Of a DNA stretch of 64,000 nucleotides, positions 42,001 to 51,527 are shown piece by piece. Numbering within the stretch: position 1 is the first letter of the stretch; each line of letters starts with the position of its first letter. Source of the DNA: Oscillospiraceae bacterium (lineage in GTDB: Bacteria; Bacillota; Clostridia; Oscillospirales; Acutalibacteraceae); contig SVPN01000005.1 in the NCBI GenBank assembly GCA_015065805.1, positions 1 through 64,000 of the forward strand, read 5' to 3'. The notes beneath the pieces are model-generated. The model saw only the letters and a list, made by a program, of their open reading frames with translations. It made no database searches and had not been told where the DNA came from. The position numbers were made by a program, and so were the translations under genes.

Positions 42001-42378
42001 GATCGGAGCATCCCCTTGCTTGATCTGCGGGGGTTGCTGATCCTTTCCTTTGCTTAACAGCGACGCAAGGCTGTCTTCGAGATCCTGCGATTTCTTCTCC
42101 TGCACACTGATCTGAACGGTGTTGCGCGCATCCTCTTCGGGAAGAATACCCGCGATCAGCTCATTGACCGCTTTGGTGCATTCCTCAGGCGATACATCCG
42201 CGGAGAGCTCAAACGTGTGAATATGTATCCCGTCAGAGCTGTGACGGATGTCTTTTGCCCCCATCTTTTCTGACAAAGACTGGAAGAACACCTCCCATAT
42301 TTCGCGATCATTTTTGATTTTGTACTTTGTGGTGACGTCCGACGAACGGAACGTAACAGAAATCGTATATTTTTTCAT
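39010..42378 (-). CDS. dual AAA+ (ClpB-D2-like, then AAA/M41) zinc metalloprotease with intervening receiver-like segment
   Basis: Walker A GPSGVGKT and FDEIEKAH; second GPPGTGKTLLAKA, IIFIDEVDAIA; TACHEAGHALVCR (HEXXH) and NTGASSDIAKA; no transmembrane stretch; ATG 42378 after AGGAGG. Confidence 0.9.
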   Translation of the reverse strand: MKKYTISVTFRSSDVTTKYKIKNDREIWEVFFQSLSEKMGAKDIRHSSDGIHIHTFELSADVSPEECTKAVNELIAGILPEEDARNTVQISVQEKKSQDLEDSLASLLSKGKDQQPPQIKQGDAPITDSAGTAQTPEQQSASAATAAALAALLGKSEPSDPEAPEAPAAPTVKAKTDKEAESLTDKAAKLKAMKEGLLKSVKGQRHAVDEVVQTIFECDMFASQDPKRVTPLATFLFTGPSGVGKTFLAKQCEQYLGRKAKVVDMSEYSDNLANMKFNGEHGQPNVVTGFVRQHPNGILIFDEIEKAHLNTIHLFLQILDAGTLKDMKSNTDVSFRDTIIIMTTNAGKELYDDPNVYDLSGVSRSVILDALRKDINPQTREPYFPECITTRMANGHILLFNHLEPFALMEIIKNEIEKQISFFESSSGLKVECDSDMLAALVLYNGGGTADARSLRGLARNILVRELQEVVMQLYHKDSSKVEQMKNVTIRIEVKGDEIQTLFVNREQMRVAVLSDRFAQVFERVGAAQNTVFDLFTDGEQFKRRAYSVTDYVLIDPLCGREDQAVIPNDVEDFDSVGMQMFDYIREFSPETPVYILDSSGGAIRSFDTLMARGARGVLKIDDQGAEFETSLKELTFGALINNKTLWFGRAGKFLYFNCAQYIEDPANVTISFERLQVKKATRAEDRGLIAKKGQNNDLGFDDVIGCKTAKETLREFAAMLNNPREMAAKGKTMPKGVLLYGPPGTGKTLLAKAMANECEATFFPVSATSFFGSLVGETERNIRELFRKARRYAPSIIFIDEVDAIARTRTGSIGSTHNEDALTTFLAEMDGFVSDPKRPVFILAATNYELAGDGPRVLDAAFVRRFDRKLYVSLPDTDDRYELLLLSLKKHGIHFGENHEKIVRNMAVRTGGMSNADLEMMNAQYARSLGGAEPNQTNYMESVDEFRYGEIKKMDPAHVRQTACHEAGHALVCRLCGTTPSFLTIVSRGDFGGFMESATEKERGTQTFDELMNIVCRCLAGRIAEIEVYGESAGINTGASSDIAKARYIIRAALEDFAMGEHLFTRWKASEAEELMQKQYDRTREMIVSHRTALEHLTDLLAQSKSLDRTQLEEFFANENV

Positions 42379-42451
42379 AACAAACCTCCTATTTGAAGTC
42401 TTAATTCCAATTGCACAAACAAGGTCGGAAATCATCGACCGAATATGTATA

Positions 42452-42480
42452 ATTTTACCGCATTGCCGTCGTTATGTCAA
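42452..42480 (-). promoter_or_regulatory. promoter of the dual AAA+ protease gene
   Basis: Minus strand TTGACA-17 nt-TAAAAT. Confidence 0.75.
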
Positions 42481-42529
42481 CCGATTCTTATCAATTTCGA
42501 CAGATTCACCCCCACCTGAGCGGCGGTGA

Positions 42530-42558
42530 TTGACAGCTTCTTGTCAAAGCATTATAAT
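42530..42558 (+). promoter_or_regulatory. promoter of the PHP-domain gene
   Basis: TTGACA-17 nt-TATAAT consensus. Confidence 0.85.
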
Positions 42559-42593
42559 AATAACAATCCATTTTAAAGAGGAGACACACGTTT

Positions 42594-43607
42594 ATGCTTC
42601 TGATTTCTTCCGCTGTTCCTCAATACAAAGCCAACCTGCACTGTCACTCGACGCGTTCCGACGGCCGTCTCTCTCCTATCGAGCTGAAGACGATGTACAA
42701 AGAACGCGGCTATGCCGTTCTGGCGATCACCGATCACGAATCACCTGAAAATCATTCCTCGCTCAATGAGGAGAATTTCCTGATGCTGACAGGCTATGAG
42801 GCATACATCCGCACAAACCCCGATTGCCGTTACGATGTATTCGCGCCCGAGATCCACCTGAATCTGTTTGCAAGGCAGGCGGATAACGAGACGCTTATCT
42901 GCTACAACCCTGCCTGCTGTAAATACCTGAGTCCCGAAGAACAGCAGGCTCTTGCCAAGGCAGGCACACAGGAGACCAGATCCTACACCGCTGACTATAT
43001 CAACACCTTTATCCGAACCGCCAACGAAAACGGCTATCTCGTCGCCTATAATCATCCCGTCTGGTCGATGGAGGATGAAAGCCGTATTCTGCACTATGAG
43101 GGTATTTTCAGCATGGAAATGGTCAACGGCAACAGCTATTCCCTGAACCGCCTGGAATACAACGGTGCTCTCTACGATAAACTGATCCGTAACCGAAAGC
43201 GCTGGTTCGTCCACGCCGCGGACGACAATCACAATCAATTTCCGATTGACCATCCGCAGAACGATTCCTTTCGCGCCTTTACCATGATTCTTGCGGATCG
43301 TCTTGACTACGATCACATCATAAGCGCTATGGAGCACGGCGAAATGTACGCCTCCACAGGTCCTCTTATCCGCGAGCTGTCATACGAAAATGACATCATC
43401 CACGTGGAGTGCTCTCCCGCCGCATCTGTCTACTGCTATTTCGGCAGTAAACATCCCTCCTCTGTACACGCGATGAACGAAGAACAGCTCACCTGTGCGG
43501 ATTTTTCTCTTCACCCGAACGCCGCCTACATCCGCATAACGGTTGTTGACCGAAACGGCAACACCGCCGATACGCGAGCCTACTATCGGGACGAGCTTAT
43601 AAAATAA
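42594..43607 (+). CDS. PHP-domain phosphoesterase
   Basis: KANLHCHSTRSDGRLSPIEL, AVLAITDHES, YNHPVWSMED. Confidence 0.88.
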   Translation: MLLISSAVPQYKANLHCHSTRSDGRLSPIELKTMYKERGYAVLAITDHESPENHSSLNEENFLMLTGYEAYIRTNPDCRYDVFAPEIHLNLFARQADNETLICYNPACCKYLSPEEQQALAKAGTQETRSYTADYINTFIRTANENGYLVAYNHPVWSMEDESRILHYEGIFSMEMVNGNSYSLNRLEYNGALYDKLIRNRKRWFVHAADDNHNQFPIDHPQNDSFRAFTMILADRLDYDHIISAMEHGEMYASTGPLIRELSYENDIIHVECSPAASVYCYFGSKHPSSVHAMNEEQLTCADFSLHPNAAYIRITVVDRNGNTADTRAYYRDELIK

Positions 43608-43616
43608 CCGCAACGC

Positions 43617-43653
43617 AAAAGCCGCAAGCGCCAAGACGCTTGCGGCTTTTGTT
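43617..43653. terminator. bidirectional terminator
   Basis: AAAAGCCGCAAGCG-CCAAGA-CGCTTGCGGCTTTT. Confidence 0.9.
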
Positions 43654-44961
43654 TTAAATATCGTTTCGGATAACATCCTCATATGTTTCGCCTTTTACAA
43701 CCACGCGTGAACCGCCGTTGCCTACCATAACCACTGCAGGATTCGGCAATCGGTTATAGTGGGATGCCATAGAATAGTTGTAAGCACCCGTGGCAAGCAC
43801 TGCCAGAATATCCTCTTCCTCAGCTTGCTGAAGCGGTGTGTGCTCCTGCAACAGATCGCCGCTCTCACAGCAACGCCCCGCGATCGTAACCACCGTATCG
43901 GCGGGCTGATCGGCTTTGTTGGCGATCACCGCCGTGTATTCCGCCTGATACAAGGCATAACGCGGGTTGTCCGCCATACCGCCGTCAACGCTGACATAGG
44001 TTCTCACATCGGGAATATGCTTCACACCGCCGACCGTGTACAAGGTAATGCCTGCGGATGCCACAACCGAGCGACCCGGTTCAATGTAAATATGCGGAAC
44101 GGGATATGAAAGTTGCTCGCAAACAGCGTGAAGAGCGTTTGAGGCGCGTTTCATATAGTCACCGATCGCCAAGGGACGGTCGTTTTTCGTGTAACGGATA
44201 CCAAATCCGCCGCCGACATCGAGCTCCATCAAGGTGACTCCGTAACGTGAACGGATATTGTCCATAAACGACAGCATCACCTGCGCGGCGTGTTCAAACG
44301 GCTTCTCGTCAAAAATCTGAGAACCGATATGACAATGCAACCCTTTCAGCTCAATGTTGTCCAGTGACAACGCCTGTCCGACTTCTTCAAGAGCTTCACC
44401 GTTTTCCAATGTAAACCCAAACTTGGAATCCAGCTGTCCCGTTTTGACAAAATCGTGTGTGTGTGCATCGATACCGGGGGTGATCCGCATAAATACAGCG
44501 GCAGTTTTGCCAAGCTGTACTGCTACGCGCGAAATACGGCGCAAATCCGCAGGATTGTCCGCCACGAGACGTCCGACACCGCTTTCCAGCGCAAAGCGAA
44601 TTTCCGCATCCGTCTTGTTGTTGCCGTGAAACAGAATATGCTCTGCGGGAAATCCGACGCTGAGTGCCGTATACAGCTCACCGCCTGACACGACATCCAC
44701 ATAGCACTGTTCATCCTTAACAATGCGGTACATTTCCTTGAAGGAGCAGGCTTTACTGGCAAATGCCACCGTACCGCCGTTCGGATAGCAGACTTCCATC
44801 GATTCGCGAAAATCACGCAATGCTCCGCGGATCGTCACTTCATCCATTACATACAACGGTGTACCGTAGGTTGCGGCAAGCGACACCGTATCACACCCGC
44901 CGATCGTCAGATGCCCTTGCTCATTCACCGATAAGCAAGACGCAATATCGTGAGGATTCAT
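43654..44961 (-). CDS. lysA: diaminopimelate decarboxylase
   Basis: VAFASKACSF PLP lysine, GLHCHIGSQI, EPGRSVVASAG, CCESGDLL. Confidence 0.96.
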   Translation of the reverse strand: MNPHDIASCLSVNEQGHLTIGGCDTVSLAATYGTPLYVMDEVTIRGALRDFRESMEVCYPNGGTVAFASKACSFKEMYRIVKDEQCYVDVVSGGELYTALSVGFPAEHILFHGNNKTDAEIRFALESGVGRLVADNPADLRRISRVAVQLGKTAAVFMRITPGIDAHTHDFVKTGQLDSKFGFTLENGEALEEVGQALSLDNIELKGLHCHIGSQIFDEKPFEHAAQVMLSFMDNIRSRYGVTLMELDVGGGFGIRYTKNDRPLAIGDYMKRASNALHAVCEQLSYPVPHIYIEPGRSVVASAGITLYTVGGVKHIPDVRTYVSVDGGMADNPRYALYQAEYTAVIANKADQPADTVVTIAGRCCESGDLLQEHTPLQQAEEEDILAVLATGAYNYSMASHYNRLPNPAVVMVGNGGSRVVVKGETYEDVIRNDI

Positions 44962-44965
44962 TATA

Positions 44966-45568
44966 TTACACCTCATTTACATCATCATTACAGACCTCTT
45001 CAATGATCTGCAAAAGCTCTGCCGCACCCTCTCCGTTTTCCGCAGAAAACGGGATCGTCAGCATTCCTTCGTAATCGGCAAGCTCCGCAGCAAGCTCCTG
45101 CTCACGACGCAGTCGCTCCCCTTTTTTGAGCTTATCCGCTTTCGTAAAGACCACCAAAAACGGCAATTCGTTATCGACAAGATAATCGAGCATCATATAA
45201 TCGTCCTTCGTCGGTTTATGACGCATATCAATCAGCTGGATCACCAGACGCATATCGCGATCTCCTGCAAAATACTCACCGATCAGATCGCTCCAGCGTT
45301 TTTTCTCCGCTTGCGACACCTTCGCATATCCGTAGCCGGGAAGATCCACAAGACGCAGCGTATCCAGCTTATAAAAATTGATGGTAGCCGTCTTGCCCGG
45401 TGTAGCACTTGTACGTGCAAGGGCTTTTCGACCTAAAATACGGTTAATCAACGAGGATTTTCCGACATTGGAATGCCCCGAAATCGCAATCTCAGGCATT
45501 GTGGACTCGGGAAGCTGAGAGGACAGTCCCGCCGCCGCTTCAAACACAGCCGAGTGTACATTCAACAT
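44966..45568 (-). CDS. engB: ribosome biogenesis GTPase YihA/YsxC
   Basis: AISGHSNVGKSSLINRILGRKALARTSATPGKT, LVDLPGYGYAKV. Confidence 0.96.
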   Translation of the reverse strand: MLNVHSAVFEAAAGLSSQLPESTMPEIAISGHSNVGKSSLINRILGRKALARTSATPGKTATINFYKLDTLRLVDLPGYGYAKVSQAEKKRWSDLIGEYFAGDRDMRLVIQLIDMRHKPTKDDYMMLDYLVDNELPFLVVFTKADKLKKGERLRREQELAAELADYEGMLTIPFSAENGEGAAELLQIIEEVCNDDVNEV

Positions 45569-45597
45569 AAGTCAATTCACCGCCTTCAGATCGAGAC

Positions 45598-47991
45598 TCA
45601 GGTCATCGGAAGCGCCGAGGGAGATACCGCTCCGGCACTTATCGGAATGCGATCCGCTTTTGCGGGCATTGCCGAAACAAATGCCGCTCGGATCACATCG
45701 TCCATATGGGAAACGGGAACGATCTGCAGTCCGTTTCTGACCGCCTCGTCCACCTTCTCAAGATCGGAAACATTATCCTTGGGGATCAAAACGGTCTTCA
45801 TCCCGTTGGCATACGCCGCCATCAGTTTTTCCTTTAATCCGCCGATGGGCAAAACCTTCCCGCGCAACGACAGCTCACCCGTCATTGCAAGGGTTCCGCG
45901 CACCTGTACGCCGCTCAGAGCAGACAGCACTGCCGTTGCCATGGCGGCACCTGCCGAAGGACCGTCCTTGGGCACTGCCCCCTCGGGAGCGTGCAGATGG
46001 ATATCGGTCGTACGATAAAAATCAACGGGCAACTGCCATTCCCGTGCGCGGGAACGGACATAGCTGATCGCCAAATGAGCGGATTCCTTCATCACATCAC
46101 CGAGGGATCCCGTCAGTTCAATCTTACCCGTGCCATCCAGCACCGCTACTTCGATCGGCAACATTTCACCGCCGACGCTCGTCCACGCAAGTCCGTTGAC
46201 AACGCCCACAAGATCCTCGTGCTTCTCGTCGTCGGGCTTATATTTTACGGCACCGAGGAACACGGAGAGATCCTTCACGCTCACTGTTGTAGCACCCTCT
46301 AAAATCTGCTTTGCCGCACGGCGGCAAATTTTCGCTAACAGACGCTCTAACTGACGGACGCCCGCTTCTCGGGTATATCCCGCGATCACGGCACGAAGCT
46401 GTTTATCGGAAATACGAAGCTGCTTGGATGTCAGACCGTTTTCTTTCAGCTGTTTCTTCAACAGGTGCTTTTTCGCGATGTGGAATTTTTCTTCCGCGGT
46501 GTAGCTGTCAAGCGTCAGCACATCCATACGGTCGTACAACGGCCGCGGAATCGCGCCGCCGTCATTCGCCGTTGTCACAAACATCACCTGCGACAGATCA
46601 AACGGCAATTCCACGTAGTGATCGACAAAGGCGTGATTCTGTTCCGCGTCAAGAACCTCCAAAAGTGCCGAAGAGGGATCTCCGCGAAAATCGTTGCCCA
46701 TTTTGTCGATCTCATCCAGCAGGATCAGCGGATTCGCCGTTCCCGCTTGCTTGACAGCCGTCATAATACGCCCCATCATGGCACCGATATAGGTTTTACG
46801 GTGTCCGCGGATATCGGATTCATCGCGGACGCCGCCAAGGGACACACGCACATACTTGCGCCCGGTCGCCTCGGCAATCGATCTGGCAATAGAAGTTTTG
46901 CCGACACCGGGAGGGCCGACAAGGCAGATCACCTGCGCAGAGCGGGAATCACTCAGATGACGCACCGCCATCCACTCCAAAATACGCTCCTTGACATCCT
47001 TCATACCGTAATGATCGCGGTCAAGAATAACAGCCGCTTGCGCCAAATCGGTTTTATCCGCGGAATACACACCCCACGGGAGCTCCAAAATATTATCCAG
47101 ATAATTGCGGACAACCGTTGCTTCGTGCGATCCGAGAGGCATTTTGGAGAGCTTTGACACCTCTTTGAGGAGCTTCTCACGCCCCTCCTCCGTAAGCTGA
47201 CAAGCCGCAATACGGGTGCGGTATTCTTCCGCTTCTTCTAAGGGACTTTCGCTTTCGCCGAGTTCTTCGGCGATGGCTTTCATCTGCTCACGCAGATAAT
47301 ATTCCTTTTGATTCTGCTCGACCTGCTCCTGCACACGCTCCTGAATGGATTGCTCCAGCGTCAGGATGGAGTTTTCTCGCTCAAGAATGACAAGAAGCTC
47401 TTCGCACCGCTTGGCGACGGGAAGGGTTCTCAGAATATGCTGTTTATCCTCAACAGGAAGTGTCAAACCCGATGCAATCGTATCACAAAGCTCCGAGGCA
47501 TCATCCGTCGTATGGATGCGCATCTCCAGCTCTCCCGAAACAGTCGTCAGACGGGAATACGCTGTCATACGGGAACGTAACTCGCGAACATAGGCGCGTT
47601 CCTTAAGAACGCCTGCGATGTCGGTTTCGGGACAGCGCACAAGCTGTGCCTCCAAATACGGTTCGGTTTGCGTAATGTGAAGAAGACGTGCACGGTACAA
47701 TCCTTCTACCATAACACGTAACGTATCGCCCTGAGAACGGAGAACCTGACAGACTCTCGCCACAACGCCGACGGTGTACAGCTGATGCTTAGCAGTCGGA
47801 TCATCCACCGCCACATCCCGTTGAGTCACCAGGAAAATAATTTGATCGTGTTGCATACATTCGCCGATCGCGGCAATGGATTTCATACGACCGACATCAA
47901 AATGAACGGAATTATCCGGAAACACCACCAGTCCTCTCAACGCCAGGAGCGGCAGTGTTTCAATTTCAAATTCACGTTTACGGATAACCAT
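45598..47991 (-). CDS. lon: endopeptidase La (Lon protease)
   Basis: GPPGVGKTSIARSIAEATGR, EVLDAEQNHAFVDHYVELPFDLSQV, PKDGPSAGAAMATA. Confidence 0.97.
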   Translation of the reverse strand: MVIRKREFEIETLPLLALRGLVVFPDNSVHFDVGRMKSIAAIGECMQHDQIIFLVTQRDVAVDDPTAKHQLYTVGVVARVCQVLRSQGDTLRVMVEGLYRARLLHITQTEPYLEAQLVRCPETDIAGVLKERAYVRELRSRMTAYSRLTTVSGELEMRIHTTDDASELCDTIASGLTLPVEDKQHILRTLPVAKRCEELLVILERENSILTLEQSIQERVQEQVEQNQKEYYLREQMKAIAEELGESESPLEEAEEYRTRIAACQLTEEGREKLLKEVSKLSKMPLGSHEATVVRNYLDNILELPWGVYSADKTDLAQAAVILDRDHYGMKDVKERILEWMAVRHLSDSRSAQVICLVGPPGVGKTSIARSIAEATGRKYVRVSLGGVRDESDIRGHRKTYIGAMMGRIMTAVKQAGTANPLILLDEIDKMGNDFRGDPSSALLEVLDAEQNHAFVDHYVELPFDLSQVMFVTTANDGGAIPRPLYDRMDVLTLDSYTAEEKFHIAKKHLLKKQLKENGLTSKQLRISDKQLRAVIAGYTREAGVRQLERLLAKICRRAAKQILEGATTVSVKDLSVFLGAVKYKPDDEKHEDLVGVVNGLAWTSVGGEMLPIEVAVLDGTGKIELTGSLGDVMKESAHLAISYVRSRAREWQLPVDFYRTTDIHLHAPEGAVPKDGPSAGAAMATAVLSALSGVQVRGTLAMTGELSLRGKVLPIGGLKEKLMAAYANGMKTVLIPKDNVSDLEKVDEAVRNGLQIVPVSHMDDVIRAAFVSAMPAKADRIPISAGAVSPSALPMT

Positions 47992-48083
47992 AGGAAACCT
48001 CCAAGGTAAAAATGCGTAAATCGGACGGCACATTTCAAACAAGCAGAAATGACCGTCCGATTAATACTGTTGTTTCAAAAAAG

Positions 48084-49388
48084 TTACGCTGTCACTTTTT
48101 TCTTTTGAGTGCGGGCTTTTGTCGCCGTTTTCAAGCGCGAGGGTTTACGCTCGGGGTTGAACGTAAGCTCAGGTTCTCCCCCATTTTCGACCGTTTCCTT
48201 CGTGATTACAACTTTCTCGATCGTAGGATCGGACGGTACCGTAAACATCAGCTTTGTCAGAAGCGACTCCATAACCGAGCGAAGTCCGCGTGCTCCGGTG
48301 TTCATATCGATGGTTTTGCGCACGATCGCTTTCAAAGCATCGTTTGTGAACTCCAGCGTCACGCCGTCAAGCTCGAACAGACGAATATATTGCTTCAAAA
48401 GGGAGTTTTTCGGCTCCACAAGAATGCGGACAAGCGCATCGGTATCCAGTGCCTGAAGCGCCGTTACGATCGGCATACGTCCGACCAGCTCGGGAATCAG
48501 ACCGTATTTGATCAGATCCTGCGGAATCACCTGAGAATACAGCTGGCTGAGATCCATATTTTTTTTGGAATGGACATCGTTGCCGAAGCCGAGAGAGCCG
48601 GACGACACACGGCGTTCCACAATGCGGTCGATGCCGTCAAACGCACCGCCTAAAATAAACAGGATATTGGAGGTATCGATCTGGATAAAATCCTGTTGCG
48701 GATGCTTGCGTCCGCCTCCAGGCGGTACATTCGCCACCGTTCCCTCCACAATTTTCAAAAGTGCCTGCTGAACACCTTCGCCGCTTACGTCGCGCGTGAT
48801 GGACGGATTCTCACTGCGACGGGCAATTTTATCAATTTCATCAATATAGATGATACCGCGCTCCGCACGCTGAACGCTTCCGCCGGAAGCCTGGATCAGG
48901 CGAAGGAGAATGTTTTCCACGTCCTCGCCCACGTAACCCGCTTCGGTAAGCGTTGTCGCGTCGGTAATGGCAAACGGAACATCCAGAATACGGGCGAGCG
49001 TTTGCGCCAAAGCGGTTTTTCCGACGCCCGTAGGGCCAAGCAACAGCACATTACTCTTGCCGAATTCCATATCGGATTCTTTGCCAAAGTAAATGCGTTT
49101 ATAATGATTGTACACAGCAACCGACAACGTAATTTTTGCCTGTTCCTGACCGACAACATATTCATCGAGACCTTTCTTGATCTCACGCGGTGTCGGAAGA
49201 TAAGGCGGTGCGTCCTCGTTCTTTTCACGCTTGGGGCGCGGAGTTTCACCGATGCTTTCACTCAGGATGCTCTCGCACAAGGAAACACATTCGTTGCAAA
49301 TGTAAACACCCGGACCCGCGATCAACTGGACGACCTCGGACTGCGACTTACCGCAAAAAGAGCAGAAAATATCGTCGTTTTTCGGCAT
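48084..49388 (-). CDS. clpX: ATP-dependent Clp protease ATP-binding subunit ClpX
   Basis: Zinc-binding [11 protein letters not shown]...[34 protein letters not shown]. Confidence 0.97.
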   Translation of the reverse strand: MPKNDDIFCSFCGKSQSEVVQLIAGPGVYICNECVSLCESILSESIGETPRPKREKNEDAPPYLPTPREIKKGLDEYVVGQEQAKITLSVAVYNHYKRIYFGKESDMEFGKSNVLLLGPTGVGKTALAQTLARILDVPFAITDATTLTEAGYVGEDVENILLRLIQASGGSVQRAERGIIYIDEIDKIARRSENPSITRDVSGEGVQQALLKIVEGTVANVPPGGGRKHPQQDFIQIDTSNILFILGGAFDGIDRIVERRVSSGSLGFGNDVHSKKNMDLSQLYSQVIPQDLIKYGLIPELVGRMPIVTALQALDTDALVRILVEPKNSLLKQYIRLFELDGVTLEFTNDALKAIVRKTIDMNTGARGLRSVMESLLTKLMFTVPSDPTIEKVVITKETVENGGEPELTFNPERKPSRLKTATKARTQKKKVTA

Positions 49389-49427
49389 CGTTCATAAACC
49401 TCGTTTCACATGGTTTTACACGGTCGG

Positions 49428-50015
49428 TCAGGCGCGTTTGGCAATAACCTGATCGATCAGGCCGTACTCCATTGCCGCCTGTGCACTCATATAGTTGTCA
49501 CGATCGGTGTCGCGCTCGATCACGTCAAGCGGCTGACCTGTCATCTCGGACAACATCTGATTCATCTTGCCGCGGATGTACAGAATGTGATCGGCGTGGA
49601 TTTTAATGTCGCTCGCCTGACCCTGTGCACCGCCCAAGGGCTGATGAATCATAATCTCACTGTTGGGAAGTGCATAACGCTTACCCTTTGCACCCGCCGC
49701 AAGAAGAAACGCGCCCATACTTGCCGCCATGCCGATGCAAGTGGTGCAAACGTCGCACTTGACAAACTGCATCGTATCGTAAATGGCCATACCCGAAGTG
49801 ACCGAACCGCCGGGACTGTTGATATACAGATGGATATCTTTGTCGGGGTCCTGACCTTCCAAAAACAGAAGCTGTGCCACAACGAGCGACGCTGTTGCAT
49901 CGTTGACCTGATCGGACAACAAAATGATGCGGTCGTTCAAAAGACGCGAGAAAATGTCATAAGAACGCTCACCGTGGCTGGTTTGCTCTACGACATACGG
50001 AATAAAACTGCTCAT
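49428..50015 (-). CDS. clpP: ATP-dependent Clp protease proteolytic subunit ClpP
   Basis: [57 protein letters not shown]. Confidence 0.97.
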   Translation of the reverse strand: MSSFIPYVVEQTSHGERSYDIFSRLLNDRIILLSDQVNDATASLVVAQLLFLEGQDPDKDIHLYINSPGGSVTSGMAIYDTMQFVKCDVCTTCIGMAASMGAFLLAAGAKGKRYALPNSEIMIHQPLGGAQGQASDIKIHADHILYIRGKMNQMLSEMTGQPLDVIERDTDRDNYMSAQAAMEYGLIDQVIAKRA

Positions 50016-50079
50016 CAAAGCCACCCTTTCTTCTGTACTTAATCAAGTATTGGTCAATCAAACGGTTTTAGTCAGAAAC

Positions 50080-51366
50080 TTATTCCTCGGTGATGACAGC
50101 CGCGTCCTTGATCACCTGCAGAGCCTTGTCAACGGCAATGTCACGGGACAGATCCGCCGCGGGAACAAAGTTCTTGATCTGCTCCACATCCATTTTGTAG
50201 AGCTCGGACATTTTGGTGTACTCAGCCTCAAGATCCTCTTCGGTCACCTCAATACCTTCCGCCTTAACAACAGCTTCGAGAGCAAGACGCACACGCACCT
50301 GACGCTCCGCCTGCTCGCGGAAGCCTTCCTCGAAGGTCTCCATATCCATACCGGTATATTTGAAGTAGGTTTCCAGATCCAGTCCCTGCGACTGCAGACG
50401 GTAAGCAAAATCACGCACGTGATCCTGCACGCGGTTCTTGATCATCGCCTCGGGGATCTCCGCCTGCATACCGTCTGCAAGCTGATCGAGAAGCGCGGTT
50501 TCAAACGCATCCTCAGCCGCTTTCTCGTTCGCCTTGGTCAAACGGTCCTTGATGTCCGCCTTGAGCTCTTCGAGAGTATCGAATTCACTGCAATCCTTGG
50601 CAAAATCGTCGTCAAGAACGGGCAGCTCCTTCACCTTGATCTCATGCAGCTTGCACTTAAAGACCGCTTCCTTGCCCGCAAGCTCTTCCGCCTGATAATC
50701 CTCAGGGAAGGTCACGACAACATCAAATTCCTCGTCGATGGATTTGCCGACGATCTGCTCCTCAAAGCCGGGGATAAACTGGCCCGAGCCGAGAACGAGA
50801 GAATACTTCTCTGCCTTGCCGCCGTCAAACGCAACCTCATCCACAAAGCCTTCGAAATCAAACACAACGGTGTCACCGTCCGCAGCGGCACGGTCTTCCA
50901 CCGTCACCATACGGGAGTTGCGCTCCTGAAGCTTGGTCAGCTCAGCGGCGATATCCTCATCGGTGACTTCCTTGACAGCCTTGGGAGCCTTCAGACCCTT
51001 GTACTCGCCGAGGGTCACTTCGGGCTTCACGGTGATAACAGCCTTGAACACAAGACCTTCCTTGCCGACAGACACGACATCCAGATCGATTTTATCCTCA
51101 ACATACTCGTAGCCGGACTCTTTGATCGCCTCGTCGAGTGCTTCGGGATACACATCGTTCATAGCCTCGTCATAGAACACGCCTTCGCCGTACAGCTTCT
51201 CCACGAGATGACGGGGAGCCTTACCTTTACGGAAGCCGGGAACATTCAGTTTGCCGATGTTCTTTTTATACGCCTTGGCAACCGCCGCCTCGAACGCCTC
51301 TGCGCCGACCTCGATCTCGAGTTCCACGCGACCGTTTTCCAATTTTGTTGCTGCTTTTAAACTCAT
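50080..51366 (-). CDS. tig: trigger factor
   Basis: Ribosome-binding NVPGFRKGKAPR, FKBP-type PPIase domain, adjacency to clpP-clpX. Confidence 0.97.
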   Translation of the reverse strand: MSLKAATKLENGRVELEIEVGAEAFEAAVAKAYKKNIGKLNVPGFRKGKAPRHLVEKLYGEGVFYDEAMNDVYPEALDEAIKESGYEYVEDKIDLDVVSVGKEGLVFKAVITVKPEVTLGEYKGLKAPKAVKEVTDEDIAAELTKLQERNSRMVTVEDRAAADGDTVVFDFEGFVDEVAFDGGKAEKYSLVLGSGQFIPGFEEQIVGKSIDEEFDVVVTFPEDYQAEELAGKEAVFKCKLHEIKVKELPVLDDDFAKDCSEFDTLEELKADIKDRLTKANEKAAEDAFETALLDQLADGMQAEIPEAMIKNRVQDHVRDFAYRLQSQGLDLETYFKYTGMDMETFEEGFREQAERQVRVRLALEAVVKAEGIEVTEEDLEAEYTKMSELYKMDVEQIKNFVPAADLSRDIAVDKALQVIKDAAVITEE

Positions 51367-51491
51367 TTTAAGTTCCTCCTAACACTGATATGAGACGCTA
51401 TTCCACCCCATATACACAATGATAATCGATTATAGCACACTATAATAAAATTTGCCAGTGTTTTTTTGAAAAAAATCAAGAAATTTTCAAA

Positions 51492-51527
51492 AAAAGAGCC
51501 ATTCCTCAAAGAATGAGAAATGGCTTA
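51492..51527 (-). terminator. terminator overlapping the 3' end of the metallophosphoesterase coding sequence
   Basis: Minus strand AAGCCATTTCTCATTCTTTGAGGAATGGCTCTTTTTTT; stop codon lies in the hairpin loop. Confidence 0.7.

Noticed and set aside
50050-51360. 436-aa plus-strand ORF opposite trigger factor
   Set aside because: Exact antisense of tig, His/Leu-rich composition typical of a codon-bias shadow ORF, no recognisable domain or RBS-driven start.
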